Positions 1-11,070 of a stretch of DNA of 64,000 bases are shown one piece after another (position 1 is the first letter of the stretch; each line of letters begins with the position of its first letter). The translations under genes were made by a program, and so were the position numbers. This DNA is from Pseudisothecium myosuroides (Eukaryota > Streptophyta > Bryopsida > Hypnales > Lembophyllaceae). A model generated the notes under the pieces. It was not told where the DNA came from. It ran no database searches and worked only from the letters and a program-made list of their open reading frames with translations. Where the stretch lies: NCBI GenBank assembly GCA_951799445.1, contig OX637291.1, positions 64,501-128,500 on the forward strand, given 5' to 3'.

Positions 1-350
1 ATCTAACATCAACTAATTGGTAGCCTTAGATATATTTCTAGTGATACCTTGTAAAGTCTGTTGTCCCACCACTGCAAAGGATCCGCAAAATACTCCTTCC
101 AATCTTGCTCAATTGTCTGCACTTCGCCTGATTCAACTGTTAAATACTTCGGACATGTCATTCATGTTCTTTCTGAGCGACAAAAAGCACCCGCTTCTGT
201 ACATGAGAGCGGCCACATTAAGCATACCTGAAGCATCGGGTTTTCTCCAAACTGATGAAGATGAACACCTAATTGATCCGCTGTTCCTTCCTCCATGGGA
301 GGCTGAGACAAATAATAAACATGGGTGTACAAGCCTTGGAGACTTCAAGA
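1..350 (-). pseudogene. Partial OSB-like gene, PDF-motif exon (copy A)
   Basis: Two exons can be placed by alignment with the copy at 9995-10301: 350-228 and 146-48 (99 nt in both copies). The second encodes the first half of a plant OSB PDF motif, with the core FADPLQWWDNR. It ends at AAG|GTATCA, which matches AAG|GTATGA in the other copy. The 350-228 exon ends in NPMLQ|GTATGC, where the other copy has IPMLQ|GTATGT. The rest of the gene lies beyond the left edge. If the same acceptor is used as in copy B, codon 2 of the upstream exon is TGA, so this copy is probably a pseudogene; an acceptor a few bases downstream would avoid the stop. OSB proteins bind single-stranded organellar DNA; I see no OB-fold here. 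Family call fairly sure, functional state uncertain. Confidence 0.6.
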
Positions 351-2640
351 CTGTGATCACACAGGCATCCTGGTCACACAAATCCCCGACAGTCAGTCAA
401 AAAACACATTCAATTGGTAGCAGTTTGGGCATAAGGTAGTCATCGGTACTGATATTTAATGTTTAACGTCCAACCAACCAAGTTCACGTCCTGTCAGTTT
501 GGGAGAAGCGTAACACAGTATTGATCAAATATACTGCTATCGAGGAACCTAAATGTATGGGAAACATAAGTTGCTAGCATGACCACGGTAGTTCAGTTCA
601 AACAAGTCACAAGTCATCCAACTACTTCCGTAGAACAGGTGTATGGTCATAAGTCAACACTCACTCACCCGTGCACCAACTCCAAGCACCAAATAGCTTC
701 TCGTTTGTTGCCTATGATGCAATAAAAGGTGCATTAATGCAGACATCTTGTGACTCGGTGCCTACAAACTTCGAGCGGTTCCTCTTCAACAACAGAGTAA
801 CACCACAGATAGAAACCTAACTTCTTAATCAGAAAAAGTATATGAATGAATCTCCTCAACTCTTCGGCCCCCTTTCAAGTGTATGTCCCCAGCCAGTTGA
901 AAAGAGCTCCTCCTCCATATCCATGCAATGTCTGAAACCTTGAGTAAAAGTTGAAAAAATAGCATATAAGTATCAATCTGCTCCCTTCAACTGAATTTGT
1001 TCTCTTCTTCAAATTGCTAAACCTCCAGGCAGGGAGAGAAATTCTAGTTTGGTCACCAACCCAACCTCAACATCAGCAACGTCCAATGAACACAACAAAA
1101 CTCGACTTCAGCAGAGACACAAAGTATCATGTATGACTGGCAATATCCTCAAGTCTGTCCAATTGCTTGTCTGATTTTAAACCTCCTTCTCCGCCTTCAG
1201 CACCAATAATTCCAAGGTCTGCCGCTTCCAGTTTATTGACTAGAAGTTCAATTCAGTCCACACACAAAAGTTCCACATATGAATCCCTGTCTTGAGACCT
1301 TCCGCTCCCCGTTAACTGAAAACGATCTCCTCCTGCTTTTCGGAACCCCCTCCAAATTGCTCAGCCCTCACGGTTCTGGGAGAAAAAAACACTCACTAGT
1401 TCCCTGCATCAACCACAACCGACGTATGGAGCCTTAATACTTAGCTTCAGTCAAACAAATTACGGCCTTCTGCTCCCTTGCGTCTGTGTCTGTTCGATTC
1501 TTCACACTGCTCAAGAACTCTCAGGCCACCAAGCACGGAGGAAGGAACAACTGCAGCGCTTGACATCAACATCAACAACTTCAAATGACTTCAGCTTCAG
1601 AAAACTGGACTGGAACGTAGTCAGGGGAAACCTCAAATGTGAAAGTATCAATCTCTAAGATTCTCTAATCCCGTGCACACTCTTCTAAAGCCAGCAAGAA
1701 AGCTGCAACAGATATTACAACTCACGAAAAAGCAAGAAACCTAAACCACAACATCGCACATGAACAACCCCAATATCTGAGCTTCCCTCCCCAATCGAGT
1801 AAACCTACAAGCAGGAAGAGAACCCACAACGCCCACAACTCTCAACATATGCAAACAGCTTCAAATATTAACTTTGCTGCAGAGAAAGGATATCATGCTC
1901 TGAAAGTTCGGTTTACCTGGCAGTGGAGACTCAACGAGCGGACAGGTAAATCTGGTGCAGCAAGACGACATGGCGAGACACCATATCACCAACCAACCCT
2001 AAGACCCGATTTCTACAGTCGAGGTTGAGTAGTGCAGTCGCACCATGCAACGGTGTTTTAGGGTTTTGATGATCTTGTCCAGGAGTACTCGGGCAAGATA
2101 GCTGTTGTACATGAAGGCGGAAAGTTCAATTTTTAGAATCCAGGGTTCCCTTGAGGCCTTGAGTGACAACAGAACTGAAAGATTTAAAATCCACGGTCCC
2201 AGGAATCCTCTTCGCCCCTCAAAATGGTGTCTGGCCTGCAGCAAAACCACGAACCCCTGCTTATCCAAGAATCCCGGCGAAGGACAGCCTCGGATATCCT
2301 TAGCCGCATCCTAAGTAAAGATTGAAACCGGTCACTTCAAACCTTAGATCTAAATCGAACGAGAATTCACGACAACGAGAGATTAGGGTTTGAGTCTTCC
2401 TCCGTTTGCACCACCAGTGGGCTGATCTGTTTTCTTCGTGGTAGGAGCGGCCGTGCTCGGTTTGCTAGTTCTTCCGTTGAGATCGGAATTCGGAAGCCCT
2501 GCATTTCCGATGGAGGCTCTGTGCGATAGCGTTGACGCGAAGAACTAATGTACTCCGTCCGTACTAATTAAATACGTGATGTCTGTTAGGGATGAATGTT
2601 TGCGAGTCGGTGCTCTCTGAATATTCTCTCCAATTCTGTT
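351..2640 (-). other. Upstream part of OSB-like copy A, exons unresolved
   Basis: No long reading frame is present. By position this should hold the 5' exons, introns and promoter of the minus-strand copy A. A small candidate first exon is 1971-1917: ATG followed by an open cysteine-rich stretch (MSSCCTRFTCP...) and a CCAG|GTAAAC donor. Telo-box-like AAACCCTA motifs (on the minus strand) lie near 2051-2066 and 2381-2391, as is common just upstream of plant housekeeping and organellar-function genes. The exon is a guess; the telo-box motifs are seen directly. Confidence 0.25.
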
Positions 2641-2660
2641 TAGTTAACTCCCAAACGACT

Positions 2661-3056
2661 CACTACAGTAGTGGGCTCTTATTGCGACCCTCTCCTTCAA
2701 AAAGTCCCTACAAGAACGTCTGAAATGGAGAGTAAGCAATTTTAAAATAGACTGTTGATAATGTGAGAGCGTACTTAGATTTGTTAGAGATTGGGCTTGA
2801 AATTGCTACTTTCAAGGACGGAAGAGAGTGGTTTATACTTAGCCAATGGATGGAATAAGAGCCAACGTGGGTCCACTTTGGAACTAAGTGTCCACCGAAT
2901 TCTTGCAAGAAAACTTGCAAGAAACACATTTTACTTAAAACATGTGTTTTAAGTAAAATTTTGCTGAAAATCTTCTTAAAGGACATTACTTAATTAAAAT
3001 CATGTGTCTAGGACTATACTTAAAACTCACTTAAAACACACTTTTCTCTTGTAGTG
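2661..3056. mobile_element. Small CACTA-like element or MITE
   Basis: The segment starts with CACTACAGTAGTGGGC and ends with GTAGTG. Its right end read in reverse is CACTACAAGAGAAAAGTG, the usual terminal pattern of CACTA-type DNA transposons and their derivatives. It has no coding capacity. Inside is a perfect 32-nt palindrome (2928-2959, centre ACATGT). I could not find a clear 3-bp target duplication, so the borders are provisional. Confidence 0.35.
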
Positions 3057-3059
3057 AAG

Positions 3060-4375
3060 TGAAGATTAGAGAAAGATAACCAAACTCTCCAAGGTCATTT
3101 TCCACCTTTAGATTTAGATTAGGTTGCCATAGGTGGCTCAAACAAATTATGTCATTAGGATCTTTTTGAAATGTGGAGTGAGAGTACTTTGGTCCATTAG
3201 AAGTAGGGTATCATTGGTGGCTCAATTAAATTACGACATTAGGGTCATTGAAGTAAAGGAGAAGGTAGTTGAACCCACATAATTGCGTAAGATCAATAGT
3301 GTTAGAAAGAAAAGAAAGGGGAGGAAGAAAAAAAAGGAGAAAGGGAAGGAAGGTTAGAGGCTAGTTGTAAGAGCAAGGGGAAAATCCAAGGGGCTATGTA
3401 ACAACCACAAAACTTTATAAACAAAAATACATCAAGTCTTAGCGGGATTCCTAGAAGACAAAGAGGATGGCGAACGAAGTCTGGATAGAAGGAAACCTTG
3501 AAGATGTAATATGGGATCTCCAAGTTGAGGGAGGCCACTAATTTCCCCCGTAGTGCTTTAAATTACTCGATTAGTCATTGCTAATCAGGGCCGAGGCCTA
3601 GGAGTAGGTTAGATCATTAAGACTAGAATACATGACAAGTTTGACCGTAGAAACCTGTAGTAGTTGGTTAGAGGGTTCCAAAAACATAAAATACATAGGA
3701 TTTGAAGCTAAAATGAGAAAGATATAGGCGGATGAAGTTTAGCATGTAGGTTGGATGAAAAAAAACTAAGAGTATCCAAGAAGGACGAGATTGGAAATTT
3801 TAGAAGTAAGAGTAATTTAGAATTAAAAAGTGAATTTAAAAATTAATTTGAAAAGTTTGATTAGTAGCAATTAGTGAATGAAGTTTAAAGCACCAATTAG
3901 CAGTTAAACTTCATCCATCAACAACTTTTGATAGGAAAGGTCAAAATCTAAAGTAAGTTGTCATTTTAGAAAGCTCAAATCAAACTCTTTAAGAAACAAC
4001 CATTAAAAAAATCTAAAAATAATAACAAACTAGACGTCATTCAGCGCATTCAATAACAAGGAAGTAGCAAGTTAAACCAATTAAGATTTTACCAAAGTAC
4101 GAAGTTGGATTTGAAGTTGCATAATAAGAACTCAAGGTAGTCTAGAGCTAGTTCAAATTTAGGAAAAAACTCAAAACCCTAGAAGAAAAGGAAGGATGAA
4201 GTTTAGACCAAAAAATGGATGAAGTCAGTTGAAAATCATCCATCCAAGTTCAAACTTGGAACTTAGCTAGAAGTTAGTTAACTCCTAAAGTTCCATGACT
4301 ATATTTTTACCGAAAACACTCAAAAACTGCCATTTTTTAATACAAGTATCAAATTCTTGAAAAAAAACTTTTTTG
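3060..4375 (+). mobile_element. Fragment of a family A LTR
   Basis: This stretch is a diverged match to the 3' half of the family A LTR at 55449-59834. It has the same order of landmarks: a short ATG mini-ORF (here 3467-3541), the phrase around GGTTCCAAAAAC, and several GGATGAAGTTT / AAACTTCATCC arms that can pair with each other. Both LTR ends are missing; the right side stops next to the large palindrome at 4381. No protein gene is present apart from the mini-ORF. Confidence 0.5.
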
Positions 4376-4380
4376 ACACA

Positions 4381-5128
4381 TACAGTGACTTTAAAAACCG
4401 AGTCTATGTTGTGTTCCGTTTCACTCCGTGCGCCATATGTTGAAAACTAGTGGGTAAAATCCAAATGAACAAACATGAATGTTGTAGTATCCTTTGTGTA
4501 CTAAGTTCTAAAAAAGTTTGAAGCAAAAAGCAATTACAGTTTGGAAGTAAATGCATTCCAAAGCTAACCACCCCATAGACTCAGTTGTTGAGGCGGGTTT
4601 CATAATCACTCTAGAAATTGCCTATGCTTTTTTTTTGAGCCTTGATGACTTGAATATTTTACTCCATGTTGTTGTACACCATTTAGTACCCACCCCCATT
4701 GGTAATGTAAAATGTTGACATACGCGTGCTTCAAAAAAATTATATATAGTAAAAAATGTAGATAATTCGAATTTGAATGGAATTTGAAGATTTTCAATGA
4801 ATCAAAGATTTGAGATTATATTTACTATCATAGATGGTCTATAGGTTGCAATTTGAATTGTTGTTGTATCTATTTTGAGTAGATTTGAAAATATTGGTTC
4901 TAATACACAATTAATATAAATCATTTTAATTTGTATTTAGCAACCAAAACAATTATTTTTACTGCAATCTTTTTGAATTCAACATATTAGTTTGTAAGGG
5001 TTATATATAGTACATTTGCTTGGATTGTAGGTGACTTATTATGATATGACAACAATAAAGTGATACCAAAATTTTGAATTATTTGAAATAAATACTTTTA
5101 ATTAAAATCCAATAATTTAATAATTCAT

Positions 5129-5174
<46 letters not shown>

Positions 5175-5951
5175 GTATATTGTAGAATTAAAACAATATG
5201 TATGACAAAATATTAACAAATGCATTTCATAAAAATAGAAATAAGCCATATCGTCAAAATTTTGGTATTACTTTGTTGTTGTCATATCATAATAAGTCAC
5301 CTACAATCCAAGCAAATGTACTATATATAACCCTTACAAACTAATATGTTGAATTCAAAAAGATTGCAGTAAAAATAATTGTTTTGGTTGCTAAATACAA
5401 ATTAAAATGATTTATATTAATTGTGTATTAGAACCAATATTTTCAAATCTACTCAAAATAGATACAACAACAATTCAAATTGCAACCTATAGACCATCTA
5501 TGATAGTAAATATAATCTCAAATCTTTGATTCATTGAAAATCTTCAAATTCCATTCAAATTCGAATTATCTACATTTTTTACTATATATAATTTTTTTGA
5601 AGCACGCGTATGTCAACATTTTACATTACCAATGGGGGTGGGTACTAAATGGTGTACAACAACATGGAGTAAAATATTCAAGTCATCAAGGCTCAAAAAA
5701 AAAGCATAGGCAATTTCTAGAGTGATTATGAAACCCGCCTCAACAACTGAGTCTATGGGGTGGTTAGCTTTGGAATGCATTTACTTCCAAACTGTAATTG
5801 CTTTTTGCTTCAAACTTTTTTAGGACTGTAGTACACAAAGGATACTACAACATTCATGTTTGTTCATTTGGATTTTATCCACTAGTTTTCAACATATGGC
5901 GCACGGAGTGAAACGGAACACAACATAGACTCGGTTTTTAAAGTCACTGTA
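4381..5951. repeat. Large inverted repeat (foldback), ~700-bp arms
   Basis: The left arm is 4381-5077 and the right arm 5254-5951, with a loop of about 176 nt. The arms are almost identical; only scattered differences were found, for example near 4500-4510 against 5823-5832. Because of this the same meaningless 63-codon frame appears twice, once on each strand. The loop contains a long TA run. A transcript would fold into a very long hairpin. Flanking 8-9 bp do not match, so I cannot show how it inserted. It could be a foldback transposon, a Mutator-like element with long termini, or a local inverted duplication. Confidence 0.9.
5131..5171. repeat. (TA)n microsatellite in the palindrome loop
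   Basis: About 40 nt of alternating TA lie between the two palindrome arms. Such tracts are unstable, and one here would help the palindrome extrude as a cruciform. Confidence 0.9.
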
Positions 5952-7040
5952 TAACCATAGAATCTTATAGTAAACTAGTTTTAGATGATGTGGAAAAAAT
6001 TTCAAAATTTTCCACCATGCAGATAATTGGAAGATATTAGCATTTGAATTGGCAAAAATTCTTTTTTTGTCCTTGCCAAAAACAGGGCAGCGACACCTCA
6101 CAAGGTCACATATGTATGAAAAAATGTCTAAAATGGTGGTGCTTTTTTGAATTCTTTTTCCTTAACAAGTTGGCTACATGCTTAAAATTTTTCAAATCAT
6201 TTGGAATTGTACAACATATACAAAAAAAATGGTAAGTAGAAAGAAGTAGAGAATGATCCAAAATACTAATTGTTAAGAATTTAATTATGGAATTGAAAAA
6301 TGTCAATCCCAATGGTTGTAATGTTGTAATAAACAATCTACATCCTATGAATTTTTTTTTCAAAAATATTAAAAATTGAGTTAAATAAACAACTTCAAAT
6401 TTTATTTCAGAGTAGAGAATCTATAACTACCCTCAAACCAAAAACCCTCATAATTTTTGACTCATTGGTCGAAATGGAATTATTCAAAGCTGCATTGTTA
6501 GTATTAAGGTTACAAGAGTGTATTTGGTATAGAAGGGAGGTAATGTTAATTGAATATTCCTCTAATTTCCTTTTGCCTTGTTGTATTTGCTTTAAATACA
6601 CTACTTGGTTAGTAGACATACTAGTGACTATTGGCAATTTTTTGGAGTTAACTTTTTATTTATAGTCAAGTGTTAATTTGAGCTATTTGTTTCGTAGCAA
6701 TCGTTTTTACCTTTGGTACTTTTAGGTCAAATCCATTCGTTAAGTGGATTTAGTTGGATTTCTATAAGAAAAATTCACCACTAAAATGAAAAACAACATT
6801 TTAATAGTTTTCTCTTTGTCTTTGTGAAGAGTCAATGCTTGAATTGTACCTCCATAGTTGTTGTTCCAATTCGTTGTTGTGATTTATTCTTAGATCTAAT
6901 TGTTGAGAGTTTGAAGATTATTATGTTTACAAGATATAGATCTGTAGCATCAACTCCCAACTCCCATTGAGCAATAGTCTTCTCAAAGATAGTGGAATTC
7001 CTCTACTTTTGTAGTGAAAACTGCTCTAAAGAGCTAAAGT
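5952..7040. other. AT-rich intergenic DNA, nothing recognised
   Basis: The frames here are short and AT-driven on both strands, overlap each other and show no domain. I see no splice-flanked exon, LTR end or terminal inverted repeat. Confidence 0.5.
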
Positions 7041-7619
7041 CACTAGTAGAAAATGCACCTTGGATCAATAGGCTTTACTTACTCTAGACAAGTTGATTTG
7101 GACAAAATTTTGCTAAATCCTAAACCTAAACCTTTCCAACCCCATTAGACTATCATCACAGACTGCATCAAAAAGTCCCTACCACTAATTCAGTGTTGAT
7201 TCAATAATTTCAATTGTTTTTAGCATGATCACAATTAATTGATAGATACATACTAAAAAGTCATTGTAATAGTTACAAAAGAAAATTAAATTACCAGTGT
7301 AATTACATAATTTTTATTTAAATATATGTTCAAAGCATTTTAGTTCTAAAAAATTCTTCATTTTGGATTTTCTTAGTGCTAAAATTGTAGGAATGTAACT
7401 AAAATATTTCTTTTGGTGCTATTTTGGCATTGATATGCTGACACTTTCACTTTCAATGTACCACTATGTTGTTAGTTATTGTGTCACTTTACACTTTTAA
7501 CCACATTAGAATAAAAAAAAATGCAATTGAAAAGCCCACTAGATTCCAATTGGGAGGGTGCACTATAAGAAACCCACGTTTTAGGTGACAAGCCCTAAAA
7601 TGCGGGTTTCTTATAGTGA
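7041..7619. mobile_element. CACTA-like termini with an end hairpin
   Basis: CACTAGTAGAAAATGC begins at 7041 and a GGGTTTCTTATAGTG end stops at 7619; both are CACTA-style termini. The right border is itself a hairpin (7561-7619): CACTATAAGAAACCC pairs with GGGTTTCTTATAGTG, and the pairing continues inward with a few mismatches across a short loop. The hairpin alone could be a collapsed element that kept only its two ends. No matching 3-bp duplication was seen, so whether 7041 and 7619 belong to one element is uncertain. Confidence 0.35.
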
Positions 7620-9301
7620 CAACCACAACAGATATATCTTCTACCTTATATATGTTCCCAAAGGCTTGGTGCGAGAACGGACCCTGTTATACCGTATCAT
7701 TAAAAGGATGTGATATTAAAGAGGGCCGAGTGCAACAACACCCGCACAATAGTCTGTTTCGATTGATGTTCGGGGCCCAGATAAGACGAGCAGCGTCAAG
7801 GGTATCAGGCATTCGGAACTACCGTTTCCGCAAATGAGGGAGACCAGAGCAAGCGTCGAGCAGGAATGGACATGGTGATAGAGGTTGGGGACTCCTTGAT
7901 CCCAAGCTGAGCTTTTGCAGAGCAAGGGTGCTGCATGCTGCAGTCTGTTGCGGGTGCACGTATGGCTGTTGTGGTGAATTGAGGGCTCAAGGAGGGAGAT
8001 TTCTCGTACTGTTGTGTTAGGATGACTGAATGTGGGAAGTAGTACTGCAATGCCCGCTTGTGCAGGATTTGTAGTGGGATTCTGACTTGTTTCTCTGCTC
8101 TGGCAGTTGGTTTGGAGCCATTTTAATTTGAGCTCGTGGGAGTGTGATGGATATTGTAGGACGGAGGTGAGATGCCAGCTGTTGTAGGAGAAACGTTGTA
8201 TCGACCTTTCCTGCTCTTACTACAGGAGAGTAGAGTAGCGCTTGTTCCTTCGGAGCTTGTGGAGCGCGAGTAATTAATTTGCTGATTGATGATATCTTGC
8301 TCCGCAATTAGTGCAGTGCAATTCAAATAGCAGGTCCTCTAATTCATCCCGGTTTTTTTTGGCTTAGGAGCAGATATGGGAGCTTCAGAGACTGTGCAAG
8401 AAGAAATGAGCCGTTTCGCGAACTAGGGTTTAGGATTTTCGCTTGAGGAAATTTATTCAACTTGGAATTGGGAACTCGTGATATATTGCGGTCCGTGGCA
8501 ATCAGCATAGCTATAAGTTATTCAATGCTGATGACTGCGTGATTCCCAGTCTTCGAACCTTGAAAGAAGCTTGGGCCTGCAAGAGAAGAACACTGATTCA
8601 TGTCTTTCCGGATTAGTACTTACTCCCGACAAAGCTAGAAAGAACTGCTCAAAGTGTGTACTATAGATGTGGTGTGAGCTGCAACAGTGTTCAGTGGCAG
8701 CAGCCTGGATTTAGGGCCGGTAAGATGTACCGAACCGATTGAGAACTCACGTTTGGGTTGCAGAGTCGAAAGCGACTTTGCTATCACCTTTGTTTGCTTC
8801 ACATTTGAACGATGTGCTGGAAATGGCCAAATCGGTGCCACATATGCTGAATCCTGTCATATTCACCCAATACGAAGTATCGTCATATGTCAGAATAGGG
8901 GTGTGCACGTGTGCACCATGGGGCAGGAGATTGGGCAGCTCGAACAGCAGGGAGGAAGTCAAAGTTGTGTCAGACTGGTAGGGAACGAGACAAGTCGAAA
9001 ACACATTCCGGGAACTAGATTGAGCGATCTGTCTGGGTTGGGGATTGGGTTCTGACCCCTGTTGCGGTTCATGGATGTGTTATGACCAATTCTGATAGGT
9101 TTTCATGCATACTTCTATATATGTCATTCAAACGATCTAAATTTAATTAGTCTTGTCATTCATATCAAAGGAGAACTGTAATTTAGTTTGAACCTAAGTT
9201 TTTGATGACCCTCTTTGAAGCGATGGTTATTTCTTAATAGTCAAGTCAGTCGACTGGGGTTGTATGCTAATCAATGGGTGTATGTTGGATTCTTGCCTCA
9301 G
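7620..9301 (+). other. 5' region of OSB-like copy B
   Basis: The base composition changes to gene-like here. A telo-box (AGGGTTTAGG) lies near 8427-8436. Open frames at 8687-9055 and 8739-8981 overlap in different phases. The second has exon-like sequence ending before a possible ACTG|GTAGGG donor near 8979, but it has no homologue that I recognise. This is where the transcription start and transit-peptide exon of the downstream gene are expected. Confidence 0.3.
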
Positions 9302-10742
9302 CAATTGATTGATCCCGTAGACGGAGCTGCTCCTCGTGAAGCTGCAGTGGAGGTTTGCCGTCCTTGGGCAGCTTGTCTTGCTTCATTTGGCCGCCGGAAG
9401 CGTCAGGTATGCGGTTTTGTTTGTGGACATTATTTAATGTGTTCGGGTTTTCAAGATTGGAGGAAGTAGCAGATTTTTCGCACATGTAGTTTCTTTTCAA
9501 TTTGATGTGTTTCTGTCCACAGGTTCAATTCTGAGGTCCATTCCAGCGTTGTTCTTTGTGATGTTCTTCTTGGTAACAGTTAGTGTGAATTGATTTCTGT
9601 AATGCAGGCAGATAGTGATGGCACTGCCACCTCAATTGGTGTCGTGGGATTTAGATTGTAGACAACAATTGCAGTGCAGGAGAGAACAGAGAAGCTTTTT
9701 GTCGTTGCGTGGACTAGGTGGTGCACAGGTGAGTGAATTAAGCGGTTGGATGACTTGTGACATGGGTTGGACTACTGTGGTCATGCTGACAACAAATGTG
9801 TTGAAATATGAGGTCTCCTTTACAGCAATGTTTGATAAAGAGGTTGTCACATTTTTCCAAACGTAACCGGATATGAACATGGTTGACCGAACCCTAAACC
9901 CCGGTATTGATGGGAAGAGCGCTTTGAATGGTACGAAGTTGCTTATCAACAGAGTGTTGACGTTTGTGTACCCAGGATATCTGTGCAATCTCAGTCTTCA
10001 GGTCTCCATGGCCTATCTACCCTTCTTTATCCCTGCCCTTGTCCTCTCACATACGAGGCAGTGGACCAATCCGGTGTTCACCATTTTCATCAGTTTGGAA
10101 GAGATCACCTTCGAATTCCAATGCTTCAGGTATGTATCATATGCCCATCGTCACAGAAAGAGTTTGCCTCTCCTGGTGAGAATGTGACTGACATGGGTAA
10201 AGCATGTTGCGGTGGGTTCAGGTGAACTCCAGTCGGTTGAAGAACTTTGGAAAGAGTACTTCGCGGATCCTACGCAGTGGTGGGACAACAGAGCTGACAA
10301 GGTATGACTAGATAAAAGAAAGCGGATACAATACTCGGCTCAACAAGTGACGGGACGTTTCTTGCTTGTACAAGGCCATGGGCACATGTGGGCACTTCGT
10401 AAAGCAACAAGTATGAAATTGCGTTGTTTGCTGTCATTAAGTGGAGTGAACACTGCTCAGATCATTGCAGTGTCATCAACAAATATTCCTGGAGTATTGA
10501 TTGTTAGATGCAAAATGAATGTGAGACAGTTTTGTAGGATCTGATCATGGGTTGTGGTGCCTACAGAGGAATCCTAGATCACCTGACTTTAGACATAAGG
10601 TGACGAGGAAAGCACTTTGGATAGATGGCTGGTCAACTCCACCATGGGTAAAGGCCGTGGTCAGCTTGACAAGCAAAGGGAAAATGCACCCTCGTGTTGA
10701 TTATCACACCAAAGATTCTCAAGACACAACACAAGGAGACAG
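9302..10742 (+). CDS. OSB-like protein with PDF motif (copy B), spliced
   Basis: Exons inferred from splice signals and open phase: 9302-9406, 9612-9728, 9995-10129, 10203-10301 and 10567-10742. The first four are 105, 117, 135 and 99 nt, all whole codons in phase 0. The last two encode a complete plant OSB PDF motif: ELWKEYFADPTQWWDNR, then NPRSPDFRHK with the diagnostic P-D-F, and ALWIDGWSTPPWVK. OSB proteins bind single-stranded DNA in mitochondria or plastids and limit recombination. I do not recognise the OB-fold domain that normally precedes this motif, so the upstream exons are less certain. The last exon can end in two ways: read through, AGG is followed by TAA; spliced, AG|GTAACT is a strong donor leading to the PPR exon at 11071. 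A diverged copy lies at 1-350 in opposite orientation. Confidence 0.6.
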
Positions 10743-11070
10743 GTAACTTTAGGGATTGAGTTGGCTGCCTTGTCTAGTGACTAGAGTAGGTGCATCTAGA
10801 AACATGTGATTTTGGGTGAGTTTAAGGATTTTTGTGTGTGCAATATGCTCTGTTATTTCTTTTGGGTTATTGGGTGCGCTTAAAGTGGGATGATTTTCAA
10901 AGAATTGCTATGTATGTGAGAGATATTAAGAGTTCAAATGGATGGATGCAATTTTGTTCATATTGAGATATGTGAGTACAGGGCATTAGTGGTCTTGCAT
11001 CCTTTCCACTTTGTGTATCAGTGTTCTTCTTTCTAAGGGTTTTCTTATGAAGACTGTATTGATGAATCAG

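Noticed and set aside
4606..5725. Identical 63-codon frames on opposite strands
   Set aside because: They are the two arms of the palindrome; composition is AT-driven with no domain.
9302..9728. OB-fold (SSB) domain in the upstream exons of the OSB-like gene
   Set aside because: The two exons are open and phase-compatible, but I could not see the strand pattern or conserved residues of the SSB-like domain.
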